Part shown: piece by piece, positions 9,131 to 20,140 of the stretch
Numbering within the stretch: position 1 is the stretch's first letter
How the letters are laid out: each line of letters begins with the position of its first letter
DNA from: an uncultured Rhodospirillales bacterium
GTDB taxonomy: Bacteria; Pseudomonadota; Alphaproteobacteria; Acetobacterales; Acetobacteraceae
Direction: 5' to 3'
NCBI GenBank assembly: GCA_903928895.1
Contig: CAIYSR010000012.1
Span: 1-50,280, forward strand
DNA length: 50,280 bases
The notes under the pieces: model-generated
What the model saw: only the letters and a program-made list of their open reading frames with translations
The model's database searches: none
Told to the model about the DNA's origin: nothing
Made by a program: the position numbers and the translations under genes

Positions 9131-9904
9131 CTATGCATTCTGCCCATGACAATGCTTGAACCTGCGGCCGGAGCCGCAGGCGCAGAGCTGGTTGCGGGGC
9201 AGGTGGGTGACCTGCTGGCGGGGGAGGGCGGCGGCGGTTTCGGCGAGGTCGGGGGGGGCGCCGATGTGGCGCAGGAAGCGGGGCACCATGTCGGTGGCGC
9301 TGTAGTCCTCGACCAGCAGGCGCGGGCCGACGGCGGCCTCGATTGCCGCGGTGAAGCGGGCGCGGTCGAAGTCGTGCCAGTAGTGCTGCTTGACCAGGAT
9401 CGCGCGATTGGCGGCGTATTGCGCGCGCAACTCCTCGAAGGTCTCGGTGCAGCCGAGCTGGCGGAGTTGGGGCAGGAGAGAGGCGAGATAGGAGGGGGCG
9501 TCGCGGAAGAAGGCGAGGTAGCTGCGCTGGTAGCCGAGGGCGGCGAGGCCAGCATCGAAGCCGGCTAAGGCGGCGGGGTGGCGGCCGAGATACTCGAAAT
9601 CCTCGGACGAGATCACCGAGGTCGGGCAGGCGGTGGCGGCCAGTTCGGCCAGGAGTTGCTCGATGGTGCCGAAGTCCGGATGGAAGCGGGGGTCGCCGTA
9701 GAGTTGCCAGGCGAGATTGTGATGGCCCAGCGCCCAGGTGAGCGGGCCGATGGCGGGATTCGAGGCGGGCGTGCCGATGGTGGGCACGTGGATGCCGGCG
9801 GCGTACAATTGCGGGCGCAGCGTGGCGAGCGCGTGCTGGATCGAGGTGGTGCCGGTCTTGTGGGTGCCGATGTGGATCCAGATCCGCCGTTCTGGTCCGG
9901 TCAT
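9131..9904 (-). CDS. Sulfotransferase-like protein with C-terminal SEC-C zinc motif
   Basis: A 257-residue protein. The N-terminus IHIGTHKTGTTSIQ (10-23) is the 5'-phosphosulfate-binding loop of PAPS-dependent sulfotransferases, followed by SSEDFEYL and a dyad of FFRDAPSYLASLL type. The last 20 residues form a SEC-C zinc-binding motif (CACGSGRRFKHCHG). Thirteen of these 20 match the C-terminus of the adjacent SecA. I chose the ATG at 9904 because GGAGG precedes it and the PAPS loop begins there. It lies 13 bases after secA on the same strand, so it should be co-transcribed. Acceptor substrate is unknown. A SEC-C tail is not a standard part of this enzyme class. Confidence 0.85.
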   Translation of the reverse strand: MTGPERRIWIHIGTHKTGTTSIQHALATLRPQLYAAGIHVPTIGTPASNPAIGPLTWALGHHNLAWQLYGDPRFHPDFGTIEQLLAELAATACPTSVISSEDFEYLGRHPAALAGFDAGLAALGYQRSYLAFFRDAPSYLASLLPQLRQLGCTETFEELRAQYAANRAILVKQHYWHDFDRARFTAAIEAAVGPRLLVEDYSATDMVPRFLRHIGAPPDLAETAAALPRQQVTHLPRNQLCACGSGRRFKHCHGQNA

Positions 9905-9917
9905 CGGCCCCTCCGGG

Positions 9918-12647
<2,730 letters not shown>

Positions 12648-12671
12648 GGGAAGCCTTCCGGGTCAGGCGCG

Positions 12672-12773
12672 AGAGCATGATGACCGCCGACAGAAGCGGC
12701 CATCCCGCTCTCGCTCTTTGATTGATCGCATGATTCAGACCTGCGGTGTTGCCACCTTCGGTCATCATGCTCT
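12672..12773. repeat. Dispersed intergenic repeat with 15-bp inverted ends, copy 1
   Basis: AGAGCATGATGACCG (12672-12686) is perfectly inverted as CGGTCATCATGCTCT (12759-12773). Inside is CTTTGATTGATCGCATGATTCA, shared in part with the copy at 16088-16193. It lies between the divergent secA and ppiC genes and could fold into a long stem. It may affect the ends of either transcript or be a non-autonomous mobile repeat. Confidence 0.7.
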
Positions 12774-12955
12774 AGCCGCGGGCGCGTCGAGGCAGGCCCG
12801 CAAAAGGAGTACGGGCCGAACTTGGACCGTCAGATAGGACCCCGACCGCCCCGGGTCAACGCGAAGCTGGTCTGATCCGCCCTTTGCGCTGGCCGTCGCC
12901 TTGTCCGCGGCCGTCGCCCCGGCCTATACGGGCGCATCCAAACGAGGAATTCCCG

Positions 12956-13831
12956 ATGCGATCGAACCGGTTCACCCTGGCCCTGGCCCCCGCCCTGCTC
13001 GGCTGCTCCCTGCTGACGGGCGCGGCGCTGGCGCAAGCTCCCGCGGATCCCGTGATCGCCAAGGTCAACGGTGCCGAAATCCGAGTCAGCGATGTCACCG
13101 AGGCGGCCCAATCGCTGCCCCAGGAATACCGCGGCATGCCGCAGAACGTGCTGATCCCGATGCTGACCGATCAGCTCGTCGATCGCGCCGCCGTGGTCGC
13201 CATGGCGCGCCGCGCCGGGCTCGACAAGGACCCCGCGACTGCCCGCGCCATCGCCCGCGCCGTCGATGAGACGCTGGAGAACGCCCAGATGCGCCGCGAC
13301 ATCGAGCCGACGCTGACCGAGGAGAACCTCCGCGCCCGCTACACCCGCGACGTCGCGGGCAAGGAAGGCGAGGCCGAGGTCCACGCCCGCCACATCCTGC
13401 TTGCCAACGAGGCCGACGCCGCCAAGGCCATCGCCGACATCAAGAAGGGCGGGGACTTCGCCGCCATCGCCAAGGAGCGCAGCTCCGACCCCGGCGCCGG
13501 CCAGGGCGGCGATCTCGGCTTCTTCAAGAAGGCCGACATGGTCCCTGAATTCGCCGAGGTGGCCTTCGCCCTGAAGCCCGGCGAGATCGCCGAAAAGCCG
13601 GTCAAGACCCAGTTCGGCTGGCATGTCATCAAGGTCGAGGAGCGCCGCGCCGCGCCGCCGGCGAGCTTCGAGCAGGCCCAGGAGCAGCTCCGCCAGGCCG
13701 CCATCCAGGAGGGCGTCCTGAAGATCGTCGCCACCGCCCGCGCCGCTGCCACCATCGAACGCTTCAACACCGACGGCACGCCCCGCAAGGCCACCGACGA
13801 CGCCCTGCCGCCGGGCCATCCCAAGCCCTGA
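12956..13831 (+). CDS. Periplasmic parvulin-type peptidyl-prolyl isomerase (PpiC/SurA-like)
   Basis: A 291-residue exported foldase. A signal peptide occupies residues 1 to about 28 (MRSNR, hydrophobic core, ALAQA cleavage site). An upstream LLGC could alternatively act as a weak lipobox, so a lipoprotein form cannot be excluded. A SurA-N-like helical region follows. The rotamase domain starts near 140 (EVHARHILL) and contains [19 protein letters not shown] and [20 protein letters not shown] preferred the ATG at 12956 over an upstream frame start at 12884 because GAGGAA precedes it and the signal peptide begins there. It is followed by argJ at 39 bases, and it sits opposite secA, consistent with a job in folding exported proteins. 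Confidence 0.93.
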   Translation: MRSNRFTLALAPALLGCSLLTGAALAQAPADPVIAKVNGAEIRVSDVTEAAQSLPQEYRGMPQNVLIPMLTDQLVDRAAVVAMARRAGLDKDPATARAIARAVDETLENAQMRRDIEPTLTEENLRARYTRDVAGKEGEAEVHARHILLANEADAAKAIADIKKGGDFAAIAKERSSDPGAGQGGDLGFFKKADMVPEFAEVAFALKPGEIAEKPVKTQFGWHVIKVEERRAAPPASFEQAQEQLRQAAIQEGVLKIVATARAAATIERFNTDGTPRKATDDALPPGHPKP

Positions 13832-13870
13832 CATCAAAAAATCACAAAAAATCCGACGAGGACCCAAGCC

Positions 13871-15100
13871 ATGGCCAGCGCTGTTTCCCCCCTTGCTGTT
13901 CCGCTGCCCGAACTGCCGCCGCTTGCCGGCGTCCGCCTCGGTGCCATCGCCGCCGGCATCCGCTACAAGGGCCGCAACGACGTGGTCATGGCCGAACTCG
14001 CGAGCGGGACCGCCGTGGCCGGCGTCTTCACCTCGTCGAAATGCCCCGGCGCGCCGGTGGACTGGTGCCGCGACATGCTGCCCGGCGGCAAGGCCCGCGT
14101 CGTGGTGATCAATGCCGGCAATGCCAACGTCTTCACCGGCAAGGCCGGCGCCGACGCCTGCAAGGCCACCGCCGCGGCCGCCGCCAAAATCGCCGGCTGC
14201 CCGGTGAAGCAGGTCTTTCTCTCCTCCACCGGCGTGATCGGTGAAGTCCTGCCCCACGAGAAACTGACCGCCGTCCTGCCCGAACTGCATGCCAACCTCG
14301 CCGAAACCGGCTGGGAAGCGGCCGCCCGCGGCATCATGACGACCGACACCTTCCCCAAGGGCGTCACCCGCACGGCGCTGATCGGCGGCAAGGAAGTCCG
14401 CATCAACGGCATCGCCAAGGGCTCGGGCATGATCGCCCCCGACATGGCGACGATGCTCTGCTTCATCTTCACCGACGCCAAGATCCCCGCCCCGGCCCTG
14501 CAGAAGCTCCTCGCCAAGGGCGTCGCCGGCAGCTTCAACGCCACCACCGTCGATAGCGACACCTCGACGTCGGACACCGTCCTGCTGTTCGCCACCGGCC
14601 AGGCCAAGCACCCCAAAGTGGCGGAGGACGGTGGCAAGGATCTCGCCGACTTCGCGCGCGCCCTGGACGAGGTGCTGCTCGACCTCGCCTTGCAGGTCGT
14701 CCGCGATGGCGAAGGCGCCCAGAAGCTGATCCGCATCGACGTCACCGGCGCCACCTCGGCCAAATCGGCCAAGCGCATCGCCATGACCATTGCCAACTCG
14801 CCGCTGGTGAAGACCGCCATCGCCGGCGAGGACGCCAATTGGGGCCGCATCGTCATGGCGGTCGGCAAGGCCGGCGAGCCCGCCGATCGCGACAAGCTCT
14901 CGGTCGGCGTCGGCGGCACCTGGATGGCCCGCGATGGCGCCGTGGTGCCGGGCTACGACGAAACCCCTGTGGTCGCCCACATGAAGGGGCATGAGGTCGC
15001 GATCGCGGTCGATATCGGCCTCGGCCGCGGCAAGGCCACCGTCTGGACCTGCGATCTCACCCATGGCTACATCGACATCAACGGGAGCTACCGCAGCTGA
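13871..15100 (+). CDS. argJ: Bifunctional ornithine acetyltransferase / N-acetylglutamate synthase
   Basis: A 409-residue enzyme of arginine biosynthesis. It moves the acetyl group from N-acetylornithine to glutamate and, in bifunctional versions, also makes N-acetylglutamate from acetyl-CoA. The self-cleavage site is visible in GSGMIAPDMATML, where the Thr of the AT pair becomes the N-terminal nucleophile of the beta chain. The oxyanion-hole region NAGNANVFTG and the C-terminal TCDLTHGYIDINGSYRS are also present. Length is standard. Its stop codon overlaps the proposed CTG start of the next gene by CTGA. An argE gene is also present 8 kb away. Confidence 0.97.
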   Translation: MASAVSPLAVPLPELPPLAGVRLGAIAAGIRYKGRNDVVMAELASGTAVAGVFTSSKCPGAPVDWCRDMLPGGKARVVVINAGNANVFTGKAGADACKATAAAAAKIAGCPVKQVFLSSTGVIGEVLPHEKLTAVLPELHANLAETGWEAAARGIMTTDTFPKGVTRTALIGGKEVRINGIAKGSGMIAPDMATMLCFIFTDAKIPAPALQKLLAKGVAGSFNATTVDSDTSTSDTVLLFATGQAKHPKVAEDGGKDLADFARALDEVLLDLALQVVRDGEGAQKLIRIDVTGATSAKSAKRIAMTIANSPLVKTAIAGEDANWGRIVMAVGKAGEPADRDKLSVGVGGTWMARDGAVVPGYDETPVVAHMKGHEVAIAVDIGLGRGKATVWTCDLTHGYIDINGSYRS

Positions 15101-16089
15101 GCGACATCGCCGACGCCTTCGCACCGCTGACCACCGACCGCCTCGTCCTGCGCCCATTCGCGGTGACGGACGCGGTCGAGTTGCACCGGCTGCTGAACGA
15201 CTGGGAGGTCTGCTCCACCCTGGTCGACGTCCCCTACCCCTATCCACAGGCCAAGGCCGAAACCTGGGTGGCCTTCACCGCCCAGGCCTTGGCCGAGCGG
15301 CGCGAATATCACCTCGCCATCACCGGGCGCGAGCACGGGGCCGAAATGCTGATCGGCGCGGTCGGCCTGCGGCTCGACCCCAAGGACCGCAGCGCCAGCC
15401 TCGGCTACTGGGTCGGCCGCCGCTTCTGGGGCCATGGCGTGGCCACCGAGGCCGCCGGTCGCCTGTGCCGCTGGGCGCTGGCCAATCTCGATATCGATCG
15501 CGTCACCGCCACCGCAGCCACCGCCAACGGCGCCTCCCTCGCGGTGCTGCGCCGGATCGGCATGAAACACACCGGCGAGGCGATCCGGCATTTCCGCGCC
15601 CGCAACCGCGACCTCAAGGTCCTCGTCTTCGAAGCCACCCGCGAAGACATCTCGGCCGACCCCGCAACCGCCCTGATCCCTGCCGGCCCCAAGCCGCTGG
15701 TCCTGGTCGCCGCCTGCGCCCTGATCGACCGCGACGGCCGCATCCTCCTCGCCCGCCGCCCCGAGGGCAAGAAGATGGCGGGGCTATGGGAATTCCCAGG
15801 TGGCAAGTTCGACCCCGGCGAAACCCCGGAGGCCGCGCTCATCCGCGAACTGCGCGAGGAACTCGGCATCGACGTGGCCTCGAACTGCCTTGCCCCGTTC
15901 ACCTTCGCCTCCCATGCATACGACAGCTTCCATTTGCTGATGCCGCTCTTTCTGTGCCGGCGCTGGAAGGGCAGTCCCGAGAGCCGCGAGGGCCAGCAAC
16001 TCGCCTGGGTGCGTCCGGAAAACCTCGCGGACTACCCGATGCCCGCCGCCGACCGCCCGCTGGTGCCGCTGCTGCGCGACTTCCTGTAG
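15097..16089 (+). CDS. GNAT acetyltransferase fused to MutT-type NUDIX hydrolase
   Basis: A two-domain protein of about 330 residues. Residues 1-185 are a RimJ/RimL-like GNAT domain (LTTDRLVLRPF, LGYWVGRRFWGHGVATEA). Residues 205-330 are a NUDIX domain whose box GGKFDPGETPEAALIRELRE starts near 235 and fits GX5EX7REUXEEXGU; MutT members hydrolyse 8-oxo-dGTP. No ATG, GTG or TTG precedes the first GNAT strand. The first standard start is GTG at 15163, which would delete LTTDRLVLRPF. GGGAG at 15083-15087, nine bases before CTG 15097, suggests initiation at CTG overlapping the argJ stop. That start is inference; the C-terminus is certain. Confidence 0.85.
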   Translation: MSDIADAFAPLTTDRLVLRPFAVTDAVELHRLLNDWEVCSTLVDVPYPYPQAKAETWVAFTAQALAERREYHLAITGREHGAEMLIGAVGLRLDPKDRSASLGYWVGRRFWGHGVATEAAGRLCRWALANLDIDRVTATAATANGASLAVLRRIGMKHTGEAIRHFRARNRDLKVLVFEATREDISADPATALIPAGPKPLVLVAACALIDRDGRILLARRPEGKKMAGLWEFPGGKFDPGETPEAALIRELREELGIDVASNCLAPFTFASHAYDSFHLLMPLFLCRRWKGSPESREGQQLAWVRPENLADYPMPAADRPLVPLLRDFL

Positions 16090-16193
16090 AGTCTGCCAGG
16101 CGCTGATTGAAGCGCCGGACAGACTCTGAAGCCTTGTTTGATCGTGTGATTCACGGCTCCGGCGTTCCGCCTCCGCCGATCACACTCTAGGAG
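16088..16193. repeat. Dispersed intergenic repeat, copy 2, with a stem-loop after the GNAT-NUDIX gene
   Basis: AGAGTCTG (16088-16095) pairs with CAGACTCT (16120-16127), with an inner GGCGCT/AGCGCC stem, making a stable hairpin directly at the stop of the GNAT-NUDIX gene. The second half, TTTGATCGTGTGATTCACG then GCCGATCACACTCTAG, parallels the layout at 12672-12773. The hairpin lacks a U-run, so any terminator role is uncertain. Confidence 0.65.
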
Positions 16194-16200
16194 CCCCGCC

Positions 16201-16959
16201 ATGTCCGCCAACCCAACTGCCTGCCTCCTGGTCATCGGCAACGAAGTCCTCTCGGGCCGCACCCAGGACCTCAACATCAAGTTCCTCGCCACCGGCCTCG
16301 GTGCCATCGGCATGCCGCTGCGCGAGGTCCGCGTCATTCCCGACGTGTCGGAGACCATCATCGCCACGGTCAATGAGGCGCGCGCCAAATTCGACCATGT
16401 CTTCACCACCGGCGGCATCGGCCCGACCCATGACGACATCACCAGCGAATGCATCGCCGCCGCCTTCGGCGTGCCGTGGGAGCCGCATGCGGAGGCCTGG
16501 GCGCGGCTTGAGGCACGCTACGAGCCCGGCGAGTTCAACGCCGCCCGCCAGCGCATGGCCACCATGCCGCGCGGTGCGACGTTGATCGACAACCCGGTTT
16601 CGACCGCGCCCGGCTTCACCATCGGCAATGTCCATGTCATGGCCGGCGTGCCGCGCGTGATGCAGGCGATGTGGGCCAACCTCGCCCCCACCCTGGCCGG
16701 CGGCGCGCCCGTGGTCATGGCAGCCGTGCACGCGATGGGCCTCGCCGAGGGCAAGATCGCCGATGGCCTCGGCGCTATCCAGGCGCGCTACCCCAACATC
16801 GACCTCGGCAGCTATCCTTATTACCGCAGCAGCGGCAACGGCGTGGCCCTCGTCGCCAAGGGTACCGAGCAGGCAGCGGTCGAGGCCTGCATCGCCGAGG
16901 TGACGGCGATGATCGCCGAACTCGGCGCCGTCCCGATCCAGGGTGAACCCGCCGCTTGA
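16201..16959 (+). CDS. CinA N-terminal domain (MoaB/MogA-like) protein
   Basis: A 252-residue protein of the competence/damage-inducible protein A N-terminal family, related to molybdopterin-binding MogA/MoaB. It begins with LLVIGNEVLSGRTQDLN and carries the signature FTTGGIGPTHDDITSE near residues 67-82. The C-terminal amidohydrolase domain of full-length CinA (nicotinamide-nucleotide amidase) is absent, and single-domain versions are common in alphaproteobacteria. Some CinA N-terminal domains hydrolyse ADP-ribose, but activity here is unknown. TAGGAG lies just before the ATG. The gene follows the dispersed repeat and is followed by a DUF2889 gene. Confidence 0.88.
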   Translation: MSANPTACLLVIGNEVLSGRTQDLNIKFLATGLGAIGMPLREVRVIPDVSETIIATVNEARAKFDHVFTTGGIGPTHDDITSECIAAAFGVPWEPHAEAWARLEARYEPGEFNAARQRMATMPRGATLIDNPVSTAPGFTIGNVHVMAGVPRVMQAMWANLAPTLAGGAPVVMAAVHAMGLAEGKIADGLGAIQARYPNIDLGSYPYYRSSGNGVALVAKGTEQAAVEACIAEVTAMIAELGAVPIQGEPAA

Positions 16960-17037
16960 GACTTGCATCCCGGCCGCTCCGTCGCATATGCCCATGTTGC
17001 GCCGCAACACGCGGCCGATCCGCCGGAGAACGCCACG

Positions 17038-17700
17038 ATGCCGCTGAGCCCCCCCGCCGCCCGCACGAAGCTGCATACCCGCACGATCGTCATCGACGGC
17101 TACGAGCGTGAGGACGGGTTGTTCGACGTCGAGGCCCACCTCACCGACGTCAAGACCTTTCACTTCGAGACCGACGTTCGCGGCCAGCTCGAACCCGGGA
17201 CCCCGCTGCACGACATGTTCGTGCGTCTCACCTTCGATGACCGCATGACCATCGTCGCCGCCGAAGCGGTCACCGAACAGGGACCCTACGCCAACTGCGG
17301 CGGCGGCGCCGCCAGCTACGCCAACCTCGTCGGCCTGCGCATCCGCCCGGGCTTCCTGCGCGAGGCCAATGCCCGCATGGCCGGCCCCGCCGGCTGTACC
17401 CATCTGCGCGAAATGCTTCAGGAGATCGCCACCACCGCGTTCCAGACCATGTGGCCGGCCCGCGCCCGCCGCCGTGACAGCGAAACCCCGGAGGCAGCCG
17501 CCGCCCGCGCCCAGGCCAATGAGGAGCGCGACGCGCACCGGATGATCAACACCTGCCACGCTTATGCCGCCGATGGCGCGGTGGTGAAGGCGCGCTGGCC
17601 AAACCACTTCACCGGCGACGTGATGCCGCTGCGGGAAGCCCAACGCGCGCAGAAAATCGCCGAAGATCAGCTCAGCGGCGCCGCCACCAGCGTCGTCTGA
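17038..17700 (+). CDS. DUF2889-family protein
   Basis: A 220-residue protein resembling the DUF2889 family. Characteristic stretches are LHTRTIVIDGYEREDGLFD at the N-terminus and YANCGGGAASYANLVGL in the centre. Then comes a conserved GCTHLREML, and near the end DGAVVKARWPNHF. No biochemical function is established for the family that I know of. I chose the ATG at 17038 over an upstream GTG/ATG at 16963 because GGAGAA lies seven bases before it and family similarity begins there. No signal peptide or membrane segment. Its last 34 bases overlap the 3' end of the convergent ribbon-helix-helix gene. Confidence 0.82.
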   Translation: MPLSPPAARTKLHTRTIVIDGYEREDGLFDVEAHLTDVKTFHFETDVRGQLEPGTPLHDMFVRLTFDDRMTIVAAEAVTEQGPYANCGGGAASYANLVGLRIRPGFLREANARMAGPAGCTHLREMLQEIATTAFQTMWPARARRRDSETPEAAAARAQANEERDAHRMINTCHAYAADGAVVKARWPNHFTGDVMPLREAQRAQKIAEDQLSGAATSVV

Positions 17701-17978
17701 GCCCACTCGGCGGTTCTGTCGCGCCCGCCATGCCCGGCCGCGCGATGCCCGGCTTCCGTGGCCGCCCCGCGGAAATACGCCAGCACATGCACCCGCACCG
17801 CGCTGGTCCGCCCACCGGGATGGCCGACCCGTTCGATCTGCTTGACCACCTCGGTCAGTGACAGATGCTGCCGTGTGCAGATTTCCTCCAGCGCCTCCCA
17901 CATCTCCGGCTCCAGCCGCATGCTGGTGCGCCCGCGCAGCGCCGTGACATTGCGATTGACCAGACAGCTCGCCTTCAT
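17667..17978 (-). CDS. Ribbon-helix-helix domain protein
   Basis: A 103-residue protein whose N-terminal 55 residues fit a ribbon-helix-helix fold: NVTALRGRTSMRLEPEMWEAL followed by EEICTRQHLSLTEVVKQIERV. This matches the small alphaproteobacterial RHH family usually annotated as a DNA-binding or arylsulfate-regulator-like protein. The C-terminal half is Arg/Gly/Ala-rich and low complexity. GAGG precedes the ATG at a proper distance. The 3' end overlaps the convergent DUF2889 gene by 34 bases, so the last codons may be less constrained. Its target is unknown. Confidence 0.75.
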   Translation of the reverse strand: MKASCLVNRNVTALRGRTSMRLEPEMWEALEEICTRQHLSLTEVVKQIERVGHPGGRTSAVRVHVLAYFRGAATEAGHRAAGHGGRDRTAEWAQTTLVAAPLS

Positions 17979-18022
17979 CGATGACCTCCGTCGCGTGACG
18001 CGGTCAGCCTAGGGCGCAGGGC

Positions 18023-18307
18023 TTAACGAAGCCTTTCCGCCTCGGCCGGCGTGCGCAGCGTCAGCGCCAGGGCATGTAGCCCGCCCGCGAGCTCGCCGGC
18101 CAATGCCGCATGCACCGCGCGCGATCGCTCCACCCGCGAGACGCCCTCGAACGAAGCTGCGACCATCACCACCGAATAATGGGTCTGGCCCCCCGGCGCC
18201 GCACCGGCATGCCCGGCATGGCGGGCGCTGTCGTCGACGATCTGCAAGGCCGTCGGCGCAAACGTCTGGCGCAAGGTCGATTCAATCCGGAGCGCACGAT
18301 CGGTCAT
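18023..18307 (-). CDS. BolA-family protein
   Basis: A 94-residue BolA-like protein. Family features are RIESTLRQTFAPTALQIVDDSARHAGH, shortened here to the recognisable core QIVDDSARHAGH, then SFEGVSRVERSRAVHAAL (the BolA helix-turn-helix-like segment) and a C-terminal LHALALTL. BolA proteins partner with monothiol glutaredoxins in iron-sulfur cluster handling and can act as regulators. A longer frame runs upstream to 18409, but similarity begins at the ATG at 18307. It is divergent from the J-domain gene, with 79 bases between starts, a conserved neighbourhood with cobST in alphaproteobacteria. Confidence 0.88.
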   Translation of the reverse strand: MTDRALRIESTLRQTFAPTALQIVDDSARHAGHAGAAPGGQTHYSVVMVAASFEGVSRVERSRAVHAALAGELAGGLHALALTLRTPAEAERLR

Positions 18308-18386
18308 GCCCACACCATGCCGCCTCCGCCCGCCCGGCGCAAATCCCCTCTTCCCAAAACCCCCTTCAGGACGCACATAGTCGACA

Positions 18387-18977
18387 ATGACCCGACGCTT
18401 TACGCGCACCCGGGCCTACGCGCCTGACCCGGCGGCGCCAGGCCATCATTGTGACATGCCGGGATGCAAGCTCGCGGCCGGCTACCGCGCGCCGAAGTCC
18501 CGCTTTGAGCTCAACGAGTACTTCTGGTTCTGCCTCGAACACGTCCGCGCCTACAACGCCGCGTGGGATTTCTACAAAGGCATGTCGCCCGGGCAGATCG
18601 AGGCCCAGCTCCGTGCCGACACGTCCTGGCAGCGCCCGACCTGGCCGCTCGGCCGCAACGGCGCCACCGGCCAGTTCGACGAGGACGCCCTGCGCGACCC
18701 GCTGCACATCCTCGCCACCGGCCGCGCCGGCCCCCCGCGCCGCCCCCCGCTCGAAGCCCCGCCGGAACTGCGCGAACCGCTCGCCACCCTCGGGCTCGCA
18801 TGGCCGCTCACGCTGGACACCCTCAAGTCCCGCTACAAGGAGCTCGCCAAACGCCACCACCCCGACGCCAACAACGGCGACCGCGCGGCGGAAGAGCGGA
18901 TCAAGGTCATCAACATCGCCTATGCCGCGCTCCGCGGCCGCCTCGCCGCCGAACCCAAGATGGCAGCAACGGGCTGA
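18387..18977 (+). CDS. J-domain (DnaJ-like) protein
   Basis: A 196-residue protein with a C-terminal J-domain (about 135-190) containing LKSRYKELAKRHHPD and its HPD triplet, which stimulates Hsp70 ATPase. The N-terminal 120 residues hold CDMPGC and CLEH cysteine/histidine pairs that could bind a metal, but lack the Gly/Phe and zinc-finger domains of true DnaJ. It is therefore a J-domain co-chaperone, not DnaJ itself. It sits between bolA and cobS, the usual alphaproteobacterial order, and is probably co-transcribed with cobST. Confidence 0.87.
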   Translation: MTRRFTRTRAYAPDPAAPGHHCDMPGCKLAAGYRAPKSRFELNEYFWFCLEHVRAYNAAWDFYKGMSPGQIEAQLRADTSWQRPTWPLGRNGATGQFDEDALRDPLHILATGRAGPPRRPPLEAPPELREPLATLGLAWPLTLDTLKSRYKELAKRHHPDANNGDRAAEERIKVINIAYAALRGRLAAEPKMAATG

Positions 18978-19062
18978 GTTGCATCAACATGACATTCACC
19001 GCCTACCCATCGCCGAAAGGCGCGCGTAAGCTTCACCGTCAAAACCACAGGATCGCTGGCCT

Positions 19063-20079
19063 ATGAACAAGGTTGCCGCCATTTCCGACGCCCGGATCGA
19101 GCCGACATCGGCCATCGACATCCCCGACATCACCATCAACGCCCGCGAAACCTTCGGCGTCGACATCAACATGGACGTGCCCGCCTTCTCCGTGCGCACC
19201 GAGCATGTGCCGGAGATCGACCCCTCCTACCGCTTCGACAAGGAGACCACGACCGCCATCCTGGCCGGCTTCTCCTTCAACCGCCGCGTCATGGTCCAAG
19301 GCTATCACGGCACCGGCAAGTCGACCCATATCGAACAGGTCGCCGCCCGCCTCAACTGGCCCTGCATCCGCGTCAACCTCGACAGCCACATCAGCCGCAT
19401 CGACCTGATCGGCAAGGACGCCATCGTCATCAAGGACGGCAAGCAGATCACCGAGTTCCGCGAGGGCATCCTCCCCTGGGCGCTCCAGCACCCGTGTGCC
19501 CTGGTGTTCGACGAGTATGATGCCGGCCGCCCGGACGTGATGTTTGTCATCCAGCGCGTGCTCGAAGTGGAGGGCAAGCTGACCCTGCTCGACCAGAACA
19601 AGGTGATCCGCCCGCACCGCAGTTTCCGCCTGTTCTCGACCGCCAACACCGTCGGCCTCGGCGACACCACCGGCCTCTATCACGGCACCCAGCAGATCAA
19701 TCAGGGCCAGATGGATCGCTGGAACATCGTCACGACCCTGAACTACCTGCCGCATGGCCAGGAGACCGAGATCGTGCTGGCCAAGATGGGCACCGACCCG
19801 TCCGATAAGGCCGAGCGCAAGAAGGTCGAGAGCATGGTCGCGCTGGCCGACCTCACCCGCGCCGGCTTCATCAACGGCGACATCTCCACCGTCATGTCGC
19901 CGCGCACGGTGATCACCTGGGCCGAAAACGCCCGCATCTTCAACGATATCGGTTTCGCCTTCCGCCTTACCTTCCTCAACAAGTGCGACGAGGCGGAGCG
20001 CCAGACGGTGGCCGAATACTTCCAGCGCTGCTTCGGCTCGGAAGTCTCCACCGGCCTTATGCCGCACAAGCGCGCCTGA
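19063..20079 (+). CDS. cobS: Aerobic cobaltochelatase subunit CobS
   Basis: A 338-residue AAA+ ATPase. With CobT and the large subunit CobN it inserts cobalt into hydrogenobyrinic acid a,c-diamide in the aerobic vitamin B12 pathway, using ATP. Walker A is GYHGTGKST (80-88) and Walker B LVFDEYD (147-153), with sensor-type [16 protein letters not shown] downstream. The family-typical N-terminus [20 protein letters not shown] is complete. cobT follows directly. cobN is not in this window, which is common in alphaproteobacteria. Confidence 0.96.
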   Translation: MNKVAAISDARIEPTSAIDIPDITINARETFGVDINMDVPAFSVRTEHVPEIDPSYRFDKETTTAILAGFSFNRRVMVQGYHGTGKSTHIEQVAARLNWPCIRVNLDSHISRIDLIGKDAIVIKDGKQITEFREGILPWALQHPCALVFDEYDAGRPDVMFVIQRVLEVEGKLTLLDQNKVIRPHRSFRLFSTANTVGLGDTTGLYHGTQQINQGQMDRWNIVTTLNYLPHGQETEIVLAKMGTDPSDKAERKKVESMVALADLTRAGFINGDISTVMSPRTVITWAENARIFNDIGFAFRLTFLNKCDEAERQTVAEYFQRCFGSEVSTGLMPHKRA

Positions 20080-20104
20080 GCGGCAAGCGGGAAGGTAGAA
20101 CACG

Positions 20105-20140
20105 ATGAGCGGCAGCGCAGCGCGAACGGTCCGGATATGA
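20105..20140 (+). promoter_or_regulatory. Short leader frame overlapping the cobT start
   Basis: GGGAAGG at about 20089-20095 precedes an ATG at 20105 that opens an 11-codon frame ([11 protein letters not shown]). Its TGA overlaps the cobT ATG as ATGA. The first four codons duplicate the first four codons of cobT (ATGAGCGGCAGC). The good ribosome-binding site belongs to the short frame, so cobT may be read by translational coupling. It might instead be a small duplication with no function. Confidence 0.4.

Noticed and set aside
12830-15247. 805-codon minus-strand open frame opposite ppiC and argJ
   Set aside because: High GC keeps antisense frames open; the translation is Gly/Ala/Asp-rich without motifs, and both plus-strand genes are unmistakable.
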